64,000 nt of DNA. Origin: Clostridia bacterium. GTDB taxonomy: Bacteria; Bacillota; Clostridia; Oscillospirales; Acutalibacteraceae. Under the pieces are notes generated by a model, which saw only the letters and a list, made by a program, of their open reading frames with translations, searched no databases and had not been told where the DNA came from. Positions 50,691-58,958 of this stretch are shown piece after piece. The stretch is from contig JAFRMR010000013.1 in the NCBI GenBank assembly GCA_017430535.1, positions 186,001 through 250,000 on the forward strand. The letters are read 5' to 3'. A program made the translations under genes and the position numbers. Position 1 is the first letter of the stretch. Every line of letters begins with the position of its first letter.

Positions 50691-52451
50691 ATGGAAAAAA
50701 AGCTTTCGATTATTTACAACACCGAGCCCGAGGAATTAAAAGGAGAAACAAGAGCCGTTATCTATGCACGCTATTCCTCTGACGCTCAAAGTGAAACCAG
50801 TATTGAGCAACAGATAAAAATATGTGAAGCTTATATCAAAAAGTGCAATTATACGCTTATTAAAACATATCAAGACTCTGCTTTAACTGCAACCCAAACA
50901 AAAAACCGTCCTCAATTTATGGAAATGATAGAGAACGGTAAACAAGGTAAATTTGATGTGTGCGTTGCATTAACTCTTGACAGGATAACAAGAGAAGGCG
51001 ACGACGAGTTTAAACACCTGAAAAGAGAACTCAAAAAGGGTGGCGCAAAGTTTGAATTTGCGGCACAAGCAATAACAAATGACCTCGGCGGTCAAATATA
51101 TGAGGCAATTCTCGCTTCTAAGGCAGAGGAAGATATAACGACTCTCAGAATCCACGTTAATCGCGGTATGGAATACAATGCTGATTTTGGCTATTATAAT
51201 GGCGGAACACTGCCGCCCGGTTTTGAAAAATACAGCGTCGGTCACGTCGGCGGAAGCAAACGTGAAAAGTTTCGTGTCAGACCTATAGAAAAGGATAAAG
51301 AATTTATACGGCAGGCTTTTGAAGACTATGTTATGGGAAAATCTACCCAAGAAGTTGCCGAATATCTTAACAGCAATGGCGTTCGCACATCAAAGGGAAC
51401 GAAACTTAACCGTGATTCTGTCCTCAGAATGATAGAAAATACACTTTATAAAGGCGTAGGAACCTTTACATTTAAAAATGAAGAAAAACAAGAAACGCAT
51501 ATATTGGAAGGCTTTTGTAAACCGATAGTATCAGAGGAACTATGGGAAAAAGCTCAAGAAGCTAAAGGCGGTCGCCGATATAAAGGAGCCCAGAAAAAAG
51601 AAAGAGTTCATTATGCTTTGAAAGGCAAGCTCTATTGTGGTTTATGCGGTTCTGAGATGATTGCCGACAATTCCCGAAGCAAAAACGGATGTAAATACTA
51701 CTATTATACCTGTAAAAGCAAAAAGCGTGACTCCGCCGAAAACAAATGCAAAAAAGAAAGAGTTGATAAGAATAAACTCGAATTTGCTGTTATGGACTTG
51801 ATTTCACATTGGGTTTGGCGAGAAGAGGCTATAAACGAATATATTGAAGCCGCAAAAAAAGCCGAAAAACAGAAAAAGGTCAATCCTGAAATAATAAAGC
51901 TCCAAGCTGAAATAACCAAACTTAAAACAAAAAAAATAAGCGCAATGGAGCAGTATTTGGAAACGAACGATTCAGACTGGAAAGATATGTATGATGAAAT
52001 CGTAAAAGACCTTAACACTAAACAAGCAAAACTTGATGCAATCAATCTCATATCAAACAATAACGACTCCCCGGATAATTTTGAAAAAAAGATAAAAAAA
52101 GCCGGCGAACTCTGGGCAGAGATGCAGATGACAGCAAAAGGGCGAGAAATGATTGTTAAAGAGTATGTTGATAAGATTACTCTTTATGACCCTTCCCCAG
52201 ACGACCCAGACAAATTCAGAATCAAGCTTGTGTTTAGACCGGACAAGGACTCGAAGCTCGCCACCGAGATTGAATCTGAAGTCAATCTCGGTGTTCGACA
52301 ACAACTCGTTGAGGGTCACCAAACGCACATAACTCGAACTTATTTCAAGTCGGAAATACGTTCGGGTTATTTGTTTTTATATCCAGCCGGTTTTCAGAAT
52401 ACACCGGTATTGATATTTGCTTTGAATTATGTTAAAATACAAGGAAAATGA
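50691..52451 (+). CDS. large serine recombinase 2 (integrase of element 2)
   Basis: A 586-residue serine recombinase. The resolvase core RAVIYARYSSDAQSETSIEQQ carries Ser29. The recombinase domain (GGTLPPGFEKYSVG), zinc-ribbon (LYCGLCGSEMIADN...YYYTCKSK) and coiled coil (residues 390-470) follow. Relatives usually end near VEGHQTH; here 40 extra residues of unusual composition follow, reading into the promoter of the next gene. That suggests the recombinase 3' end lies across an attachment junction. It is the likely integrase of the element carrying the LytTR cargo. Confidence 0.92.
   Translation: MEKKLSIIYNTEPEELKGETRAVIYARYSSDAQSETSIEQQIKICEAYIKKCNYTLIKTYQDSALTATQTKNRPQFMEMIENGKQGKFDVCVALTLDRITREGDDEFKHLKRELKKGGAKFEFAAQAITNDLGGQIYEAILASKAEEDITTLRIHVNRGMEYNADFGYYNGGTLPPGFEKYSVGHVGGSKREKFRVRPIEKDKEFIRQAFEDYVMGKSTQEVAEYLNSNGVRTSKGTKLNRDSVLRMIENTLYKGVGTFTFKNEEKQETHILEGFCKPIVSEELWEKAQEAKGGRRYKGAQKKERVHYALKGKLYCGLCGSEMIADNSRSKNGCKYYYYTCKSKKRDSAENKCKKERVDKNKLEFAVMDLISHWVWREEAINEYIEAAKKAEKQKKVNPEIIKLQAEITKLKTKKISAMEQYLETNDSDWKDMYDEIVKDLNTKQAKLDAINLISNNNDSPDNFEKKIKKAGELWAEMQMTAKGREMIVKEYVDKITLYDPSPDDPDKFRIKLVFRPDKDSKLATEIESEVNLGVRQQLVEGHQTHITRTYFKSEIRSGYLFLYPAGFQNTPVLIFALNYVKIQGK
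52410..52438 (+). promoter_or_regulatory. promoter of the Fic toxin-antitoxin pair
   Basis: TTGATA (52410-52415), a 17-bp spacer and TAAAAT (52433-52438), lying inside the last codons of recombinase 2. Confidence 0.65.
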
Positions 52452-52461
52452 AGGTGAGATT

Positions 52462-52629
52462 ATGGCTCCTGTAACAATAGACAGAGCAATAGAAAATGCG
52501 GTTGCTTCCACGAATATGGAAGGCTTTCATCTAGGCAAAGAGCAGAAAGAACTGATTAAGCAAATTGCGCTCGGCAAGGTTACGCTTGAAGAAGTAGTCG
52601 AAAAGATAAAGCAGAAGTATAACGGGTGA
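52462..52629 (+). CDS. VbhA-like Fic antitoxin
   Basis: A 55-residue helical protein. The segment NAVASTNMEGFHLGKEQKEL holds Ser16-xxx-Glu20-Gly21, the (S/T)xxxE(G/N) inhibitory motif of class I Fic antitoxins. The remainder (ALGKVTLEEVVEKIKQKY) fits the VbhA fold. It would block ATP binding in the Fic partner. The ATG at 52462 has AAGGTGAG before it. The Fic gene begins 46 bases later. Confidence 0.82.
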   Translation: MAPVTIDRAIENAVASTNMEGFHLGKEQKELIKQIALGKVTLEEVVEKIKQKYNG

Positions 52630-52675
52630 TGTTATAGTATATGTAGTATTTCCCAGCGCATGTGAGGTGATATAA

Positions 52676-53746
52676 ATGGTTGATGATAACCGCTTATATG
52701 AGCTTGAAGAATATATAAAGCAAGGCGAACCCGATAAGGTTCAGAAGAGCAGAGCGTGGAAGACTGCTATCGGTCTCCAGGCAGTTGATAATTTAAAAAT
52801 TTCAAATTACCTGATTGATACAGCAAAAGAGCATATTGAAGGAAAAATCACAATTGCCGATGCTCAGAAAAGAGTAAGCAGTTATTATAAGCAGCGTGAT
52901 AAGAGAAAAGAAAAAGAATCCGAAACCGAAGAGGGAGACATTGTATCAACCCGAATTACAGCAATTCTCGGTGAAAAAGCATTTAATTTTTCTCCCGCAG
53001 AGTTTAAAGAGATTCATCGCCGTTTGTTTACCGGAGTTTTTGATCACGCAGGCAAATACCGTGATTACAACATCACAAAGAATGAATGGGTGCTCGGCGG
53101 AGATACCGTAACCTATGCCGCTTATCAGAGCATTATACCTACACTTGAATATGATTTCAAAGCCGAAAAAGAGTTTTCGTATGATAATCTCTCCGCTGCA
53201 GATTCAGTTAAACACATTTCACAATTTGCCTCCGGAATCTGGCAGATACATCCTTTCGGCGAGGGCAACACCCGCACTACCGCTGTGTTCGTAATAAAAT
53301 ATCTGAAAACTTTCGGATTTGAGATTTCAAATGACGAATTTGAGAAGAACTCATGGTATTTCAGAAACGCGCTTGCCAGAGCAAATTACAATAATGTAGC
53401 AAAAGGTATTACAGCTACAACCGAGTTTCTTGACAGATTCTTTGAGAACCTTTTGCTCGGCGGTAATAATGAACTTAAAAACAGGTATGTTCATATCGAT
53501 TATGCTAAGACCGCCGAAGCCCAAAGTGCAACTTCTAAGAAATCAAAGTGCAAAAATTGCACTTTGGAAGAAGCTGCAATAATGGATATAATCAAAGAAT
53601 ACCCCGATATAACGCAAAAAGAGTTAGCTGCAAAAATCGGCAAATCAGAGAGAACCATTAAAACAAGAACCGTTGCCATGCAGGAAAAAGGTCTTATTGA
53701 AAGAGCCGGCGGCAAGCGAAACGGCAAGTGGTTAATAATTAAATGA
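52676..53746 (+). CDS. Fic protein with VbhA-like N-terminus and winged helix
   Basis: A 356-residue protein. The Fic core shows HRRLFTGVFDHAGKYRDYNI and the catalytic loop HPFGEGNTRTTA (residues 192-203). The loop differs from HPFx(D/E)GNGRxxR at two positions, as in one Firmicutes subgroup, so its chemistry may differ. Residues 26-70 look like another VbhA-type antitoxin fold, but with DN in place of the EG motif. The C-terminus (from about residue 295) is a winged helix (TQKELAAKIGKSERTIKTRT). The linker before it is encoded by the AAAGTGC repeat. Confidence 0.85.
   Translation: MVDDNRLYELEEYIKQGEPDKVQKSRAWKTAIGLQAVDNLKISNYLIDTAKEHIEGKITIADAQKRVSSYYKQRDKRKEKESETEEGDIVSTRITAILGEKAFNFSPAEFKEIHRRLFTGVFDHAGKYRDYNITKNEWVLGGDTVTYAAYQSIIPTLEYDFKAEKEFSYDNLSAADSVKHISQFASGIWQIHPFGEGNTRTTAVFVIKYLKTFGFEISNDEFEKNSWYFRNALARANYNNVAKGITATTEFLDRFFENLLLGGNNELKNRYVHIDYAKTAEAQSATSKKSKCKNCTLEEAAIMDIIKEYPDITQKELAAKIGKSERTIKTRTVAMQEKGLIERAGGKRNGKWLIIK
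53523..53565 (+). repeat. AAAGTGC repeat inside the Fic linker
   Basis: AAAGTGC at 53523-53529 and 53545-53551 (22 bp apart) and GCACTTT at 53559-53565 (14 bp further). Spacings are identical to those at 20181-20223. It encodes QSATSKKSKCKNCTLEE. Confidence 0.8.
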
Positions 53747-53900
53747 GCATTTAGTATTAAGAATCAAAATAAAAACTCGCTCTCAGGAAATTATTTATAA
53801 ATTCCTGTATTGTAATTTTTCATTTGTTATGATGCAAAAGAAAAGTTACAATAACCTCACGGAATTTTTCAACACGGCAATTGTTTAATATCATAATTCA

Positions 53901-53938
53901 AAACACTCCCCTTACGGCTTTCCGTAAAGGGAGTGTTT
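53901..53938. terminator. bidirectional terminator at the right edge of the accessory block
   Basis: A 17-bp imperfect stem AAACACTCCCCTTACGG / CCGTAAAGGGAGTGTTT with a 4-base loop, followed by TAATTTTTTT on the plus side. It separates the Fic gene from the convergent transporter gene. Confidence 0.85.
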
Positions 53939-53950
53939 AATTTTTTTAGG

Positions 53951-55162
53951 TTATGCTTCTGTTTTTTCCTCTTCCGGGGTTTGCTCTTCCGTGTTTTCCG
54001 GTTTTTCCGCGGCGCTTTCGCCGTTGAGCTTCATGGTTCTCTTTTCGAGCCTTGGTTCAATTGTTTCCTGATATATTATCACAAATATTGCGGCAAAGGG
54101 TATTGCCAGTATAATTCCCAGCATGCCGGCGATTTTGCCGCCAAGGATTATAAGCACAAGGGTCCATACTGCGGGAATACCAAGCGAGTTGCTGAAGAGT
54201 CTGGGTTTTATCACCATGCCGTCAATGGACTGAAGTATGCAGGAAAAGATGAAGAACCAGAGTGCCTGCATGGGATTTTCAAGTATAAGGAAGAAAATTC
54301 CGATTGCGGAGCCGATCATAGGCCCGAAGGTGGGTATTATGTTTGTAAGCGCCACCACCACTGCAATCAGCGGGGCGTAGGGCATGCCCATTATCAGCAT
54401 GAATATAAGTGTGGCAACGCCCACAATGCAGGCATCAAGCAGTGTACAGCCCACATAGCGCACAAAAATCTTGTGGCATCTGCCGAAAAGCTGGTTGTTT
54501 CTCTCAATGGTTTCGTTTGTGTGCAGGGCACGGCGGATTTTATCAAGGAATTTAAGCAGGGTTTTCTTTGCGCCCAGGAAGCAGAAACCGAATATTATTC
54601 CCACGCCGAAGTTTGAAACGCCGCTGCCTATTTCGCCTAAGGTGCTCAGGATTGATTTTGAATTGTTCTTCACAATTTCCATAATCTTTCCGGCTAAATT
54701 ATCAAGGTATCCCTCAACGGGTGACATATCAATCTTTATATTATGGGCTCCTGCAAAGGCGGCTATTTTGCCTATAATGGCGTGAAGCTTCAGGTTGTAC
54801 TCATCCCAGTTTGATACAAGCTTTGATATGCTCTTTGCCACCGAGGGGATAAGGGCCACCAGCAGCAGAACAAGGATAAGCACAATGCACACAATGGTAA
54901 GTATTACGCCCCAGGTGTGCCTTGCGGATTCGTTTTTCATGTTTTTCAGCAGTTTTCTCTCAAACACATCATCGGCAAGGGGGTCAAAAAGGTATGCAAT
55001 TGCTATGCCTATGATTATGGGCGAGAGGAAGGCCTTTACGCTCAGCAGGAAGGGCTTCATTGCTTCAAAATGCTCTAAGAATTCGTAAAGAACCACCGCA
55101 ATACAGGCAGTCAAAGCATAGCCCGCCTGCTTTTTTGTGAATATCGATTTAAGCTTGTTCAT
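53951..55162 (-). CDS. AI-2E family transporter
   Basis: A 403-residue membrane protein with about eight hydrophobic helices. VSNFGVGIIFGFCFLGAKK, then VGCTLLDACIVGVATLIFM and IPTFGPMIGSAIGIFF are typical of the AI-2E/PerM permease family. Its C-terminal tail is acidic (ENTEEQTPEEEKTEA). Members export small molecules or ions, and a role in AI-2 export is not general. A promoter (TTGAAA, 17 bp, TAGAAT) lies upstream. GC content and codon use return here to the core type. Confidence 0.88.
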   Translation of the reverse strand: MNKLKSIFTKKQAGYALTACIAVVLYEFLEHFEAMKPFLLSVKAFLSPIIIGIAIAYLFDPLADDVFERKLLKNMKNESARHTWGVILTIVCIVLILVLLLVALIPSVAKSISKLVSNWDEYNLKLHAIIGKIAAFAGAHNIKIDMSPVEGYLDNLAGKIMEIVKNNSKSILSTLGEIGSGVSNFGVGIIFGFCFLGAKKTLLKFLDKIRRALHTNETIERNNQLFGRCHKIFVRYVGCTLLDACIVGVATLIFMLIMGMPYAPLIAVVVALTNIIPTFGPMIGSAIGIFFLILENPMQALWFFIFSCILQSIDGMVIKPRLFSNSLGIPAVWTLVLIILGGKIAGMLGIILAIPFAAIFVIIYQETIEPRLEKRTMKLNGESAAEKPENTEEQTPEEEKTEA

Positions 55163-55222
55163 CCGTATTCCTCAATTCCGTTTTCAGCTAATATAATCTG
55201 CTGACAATTCTGTTACCGGTAT

Positions 55223-55251
55223 ATTCTAACATACACGCCTTCTTTTTTCAA
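55223..55251 (-). promoter_or_regulatory. promoter of the AI-2E transporter gene
   Basis: Minus-strand TTGAAA (55246-55251), a 17-bp spacer and TAGAAT (55223-55228). Confidence 0.65.
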
Positions 55252-55348
55252 TAATAGCCGGCTTATCTTTCCTCAAATTATTTCATTTAAGAAAAAATCT
55301 TGATTATTCTGTTTTTATAATTTATACTTGAAACCAGAGGCGTTATGT

Positions 55349-55645
55349 ATGAACGCAAAAGATAAGCAGATTGAAAGAATAGAATATTTTGAGTCGGTTT
55401 TCGGCAGGGTTTCCGCCGCGGCGGGCCGCCTTTCCCTGGCCCTTGAGGAGTTTGAAAAACTTGAGCCGGAGCTTAACGAGCTTGAGGCCTATTATTCCGG
55501 AAAACTATGGAAGAAGGACTTTGCCGATGATGAAGCCGGCAGACTGCCCCCGGAGCTTAAAAGGGGAGTTCTGTCCGAAGACGGAGTTTATAATTTGCTC
55601 AGCGAAATTGATGAGATAAGAAAAGCCCTGAATCCACACACCTGA
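55349..55645 (+). CDS. DUF4298 family protein
   Basis: A 98-residue helical protein. RIEYFESVFGRVSAAAGRLS, LEAYYSGKLWKKDFADDEAG and the ending LPPELKRGVLSEDGVYNLLS are the DUF4298 pattern. The family has no known function. I chose the ATG at 55349, 8 bases after AGAGG; a TTG at 55328 is in frame but lacks a site. It precedes the glycosidase operon by 14 bases and is probably co-transcribed. Confidence 0.82.
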   Translation: MNAKDKQIERIEYFESVFGRVSAAAGRLSLALEEFEKLEPELNELEAYYSGKLWKKDFADDEAGRLPPELKRGVLSEDGVYNLLSEIDEIRKALNPHT

Positions 55646-55659
55646 GGGAGGCCTGCGGT

Positions 55660-57564
55660 ATGAACAGAATTATCGGTTTGTTTCTGGCGCTTGTTACAGC
55701 CGTCGGCGGGCTTTTCAGTTTTTATGTTCCCCCTGCCGGGGCGGATTTCGGCACAGATTACGGCAAAGAGGAAAGAGATATGGAGAAGTATTGCGGCATA
55801 TATTCCTGCGTAGGCGATTGCGGCGGAGTGCCTACCCTTTATGTGAACGGGGAGCCATTCCCCGCCGCGGCATATATGACTTACCTTGAGCAGTACAATA
55901 ATTACGCTCAGTTTGCCGATGCCGGCTACAATCTTTTTTCCGTGCCCGTGCTGTTTTCGGGCAGGTGGATTAACGCCAACGATTTCTGCACGCCCTTTCA
56001 CGGCGGCATTTTTGATAAAAAAGGGGAGCCGGATTTTTCCTCCCTTGATAATTCCGTCGGTAAAATTCTTGAAGCCTGCCCCGGGGCCTATATCTTCCCC
56101 AGGGTCAATGTTTCAATGCCCCTGTGGTGGATTGAGGAAAACCCCGGCTGTACCGACGGCACAGGCAAACGGGAATCCCTTTTTGCCCCGGAATTCCGCA
56201 GCACCGCCGCCGATATGCTTAAAACGGTAATTGACCATATAAACAAGAGCGATTACGCTTCCCATATTGTGGGCTACCAGCTTGCAGGGGGCAATACGGA
56301 GGAATGGTTCCATTTTGACCTGAACGCAGGTTTATGCAAAAATTCGGAAAAGGCCTTTAACGCTTACCTTGAGGAGTATTACCCCGGCTGCGGTTTTTCC
56401 GGCCTGCCTGATCTTTCCCTGCTTCAGGGAAAAGGGCCTTACCATAAGAACCCTCACCTTGCCGCCTACCTTGAGTTTGCAAGCAACGCCGTTGCCGATG
56501 ATATATGTTACCTGAGCTCCGTTGCCCGCAAGGCAACCGGGGGCAATGTGGTTATCGGCACATTTTACGGCTATTCCCTCGAGGTTACATCATCCCTTTA
56601 TGGCACCCACGCCCTTAATACCGTGCTTGAATGCGACAGTATCGATTTTATCTGCTCCCCCAATTCATATATCGGCACAAGAGATTTGGGTGTTGACTGG
56701 ACCGAAATGTACCCGGCGGATTCCGTGCGGCTGCACAATAAAATATGTATGCAGGAGTGCGATATACGCACCCACCTCACAAAGCTTTTAGGCGAATGCG
56801 CACCGGAATATGATACGGATAAAAAAATGACCGCCGAAATATGGCATCCGCTTAAAAGCAAAGAGCAAAGCCTTGCCGCAATACGCAAATCCTTCAGCCG
56901 TCAGCTTATAAAAGGCAACGGCTTCTGGTGGTTTGATATGTGGGGCGGCTGGTATAATGACCCGGATATTCTCGGGGAAATGAGCAGCATGAGGCAAATC
57001 TGCGCCGCCTCCCTTAAGGATAAAAACAGAGCAGGCAAGGCTGAAACCGCGGTTTTTGTTGATGAGAGCGCATATAAATACTATACGGACTGCGCCCTTA
57101 AAAACGCCGCCTTCAATCACAGAAAACCCCTTGGCTATCTCGGCGCGCCCTATGATATTTATGATGTTAAGGATTTTGAGGCGGTTTATAAAAACTATAA
57201 AGCAATTATCTTTTTATCGGAGCTTAAAACAGCAAATATGAGCGCCGCCCTTGAAATATGCAAAAAAGAGAAAGTGAGCTATATCTCTGTTTCGGCAATC
57301 AAAAAAGAGCTTTCCGTAAATGAACTGCGGGCTTACTGCAAATCCCGGGGAGTTCATATTTACTGCGAAAGCAATGATATTATCTATGTAAATGATAACT
57401 ATATCGCAATTTGTTCCGCCTCGGCAGGGGATAAAACAATCAGGCTCCCCGCCGCCTGCACCTATACAGAGCTTCTCGGCGGCAGCCTGCGGGGCACAGG
57501 CGACACCATAACCCTTACAATGAAAGAGAATGAAACACGGCTTTTCAGAACAGATAAACAGTAA
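55660..57564 (+). CDS. exported GH42-like glycoside hydrolase
   Basis: A 634-residue protein with a hydrophobic N-terminus (MNRIIGLFLALVTAVGGLFS) that is a signal peptide or anchor. The body is a (beta/alpha)8-type glycosidase of clan GH-A. LAGGNTEEWFHF (Glu214 or Glu215) is the likely acid/base and KICMQECDIRTH holds the likely nucleophile. YNNYAQFADAGYNLFSVPVL and NPHLAAYLEF support a beta-galactosidase-like (GH42) fold. It probably trims a host or plant glycan outside the cell. It heads a three-gene operon with GH30 and a sugar transporter. Confidence 0.72.
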   Translation: MNRIIGLFLALVTAVGGLFSFYVPPAGADFGTDYGKEERDMEKYCGIYSCVGDCGGVPTLYVNGEPFPAAAYMTYLEQYNNYAQFADAGYNLFSVPVLFSGRWINANDFCTPFHGGIFDKKGEPDFSSLDNSVGKILEACPGAYIFPRVNVSMPLWWIEENPGCTDGTGKRESLFAPEFRSTAADMLKTVIDHINKSDYASHIVGYQLAGGNTEEWFHFDLNAGLCKNSEKAFNAYLEEYYPGCGFSGLPDLSLLQGKGPYHKNPHLAAYLEFASNAVADDICYLSSVARKATGGNVVIGTFYGYSLEVTSSLYGTHALNTVLECDSIDFICSPNSYIGTRDLGVDWTEMYPADSVRLHNKICMQECDIRTHLTKLLGECAPEYDTDKKMTAEIWHPLKSKEQSLAAIRKSFSRQLIKGNGFWWFDMWGGWYNDPDILGEMSSMRQICAASLKDKNRAGKAETAVFVDESAYKYYTDCALKNAAFNHRKPLGYLGAPYDIYDVKDFEAVYKNYKAIIFLSELKTANMSAALEICKKEKVSYISVSAIKKELSVNELRAYCKSRGVHIYCESNDIIYVNDNYIAICSASAGDKTIRLPAACTYTELLGGSLRGTGDTITLTMKENETRLFRTDKQ

Positions 57565-57581
57565 AAAAGGGGCAGGAGAAT

Positions 57582-58958
57582 ATGGAAAAATTAAAGCTTA
57601 ACCCGCAGCAAACTTACCAGACATTTGAGAATTTCGGGGTTTCCGGCGCCTGGTGGGCCCAGGTCGTGGGCGGCTGGAGCGAAACCGATGAAAACTCCGG
57701 TATGCCCAAAAGGGAGAGAATATCCCAGCTCCTTTTTGATAAGGAAGAGGGTATAGGCATCGGCTGCTACAGGTATAACCTGGGCGGAGGATCCGCTCAG
57801 AGCGGCAAGGGCACCTACAGCCCTGAGTGCCGCCGGGCGGAAAGCTTTGATATAAGCGAAACGGAGTATGACTGGAGCCGGGATGCAAACGCCGTGTGGA
57901 TGATGAATCAGGCGGTCAAAGACGGAGCGGATGAGGTTATATTCTTTGTAAATTCCCCGCCGGAGCGCTGGACCAGAAACGGCAAAGCCCACCTTGATAA
58001 AGCTCTGCACACAAACCTTGCAAGCGAAAATTACAAAAAATTCACCGGTTACTGCCTTGACTGCGTTGAGCATTTCAGGGCCCTCGGTGTTCCCGTCAAA
58101 TATATTTCCCCTGTAAATGAGCCCGTGTGGAAGTGGACCGGCGGGCAGGAGGGCTGCCATTACCGCCCCCTGCAGGTCAAAAAACTGCTCAGGGTTTTTG
58201 CGGATGAAATCGACCGCCGCCCGGCGCTTAAGGGCCTGAAAATATCCGGGGCAGAAAACGGAGATATCCGCTGGTTCAATAAAACCTACTGCCGCATTAT
58301 GTTGGGTGATAAAAAGATAAGGGCTAAGGTTGATGCTGTTGATACCCACTCCTATTTTATCACGCCTCCTATTCCGGTAATATCTTCATTTATCGGCAAC
58401 AGGGAAGCATTTATGAAACGCTACCGCCGGTATGTGGACAGGCGCTTCCCCGGCTTCGCAATAAAAACCAGCGAGTGGACCCACATGCAGGGGGGCAGGG
58501 ATTACGGTATGGATTCCGCCCTGGAGCAGACCAAAATTATGATGGAGGATCTGAGCATACTCAATGTTACCTCCTGGCAGCTCTGGATTGCTCTTTCAAA
58601 TGTGGATTACTGCGACGGGCTTATATATGAAAACGATGATACCCGCACCTTTGAGATGACCAAAAGGTATTACGCCTTCGGCAATTTTTCAAAGTTTATT
58701 GAAAAAGGCAGTGTCAGGTTTGATGTTGACCCGGGCCCCGCTCTTAAGGCCGTGGGCTTTGCAAAAGGCGGCAGGCAGGCTGTTGTTGCCGCCAACCCCG
58801 GCGAAAGCGAAGTCACTCTTGAGCTGCCGGGAAGCGTAAAAGAGATATATGTTACAAGCGAAGATAAATCGCTTGAAAAAGCAGAACCCGTAAAAGCTTT
58901 CACCTTCCCCGCAAAAAGCGTTGTTACACTGATTTTTGAGGAGGGCTCCGCCGGATGA
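57582..58958 (+). CDS. GH30-family glycosidase
   Basis: A 458-residue protein without a signal peptide. FENFGVSGAWWAQVVGGWS and YRYNLGGGSA open the barrel; Glu180 in ISPVNEPVWKW is the acid/base and Glu298 in IKTSEWTHM the nucleophile. A C-terminal beta domain follows (VAANPGESEVTLELPGS). GH30 enzymes cut beta-1,6-galactan, xylan or glucosylceramide; which one is not evident. Its stop overlaps the transporter start by ATGA, so the sugar is probably imported and cut inside the cell. Confidence 0.86.
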   Translation: MEKLKLNPQQTYQTFENFGVSGAWWAQVVGGWSETDENSGMPKRERISQLLFDKEEGIGIGCYRYNLGGGSAQSGKGTYSPECRRAESFDISETEYDWSRDANAVWMMNQAVKDGADEVIFFVNSPPERWTRNGKAHLDKALHTNLASENYKKFTGYCLDCVEHFRALGVPVKYISPVNEPVWKWTGGQEGCHYRPLQVKKLLRVFADEIDRRPALKGLKISGAENGDIRWFNKTYCRIMLGDKKIRAKVDAVDTHSYFITPPIPVISSFIGNREAFMKRYRRYVDRRFPGFAIKTSEWTHMQGGRDYGMDSALEQTKIMMEDLSILNVTSWQLWIALSNVDYCDGLIYENDDTRTFEMTKRYYAFGNFSKFIEKGSVRFDVDPGPALKAVGFAKGGRQAVVAANPGESEVTLELPGSVKEIYVTSEDKSLEKAEPVKAFTFPAKSVVTLIFEEGSAG

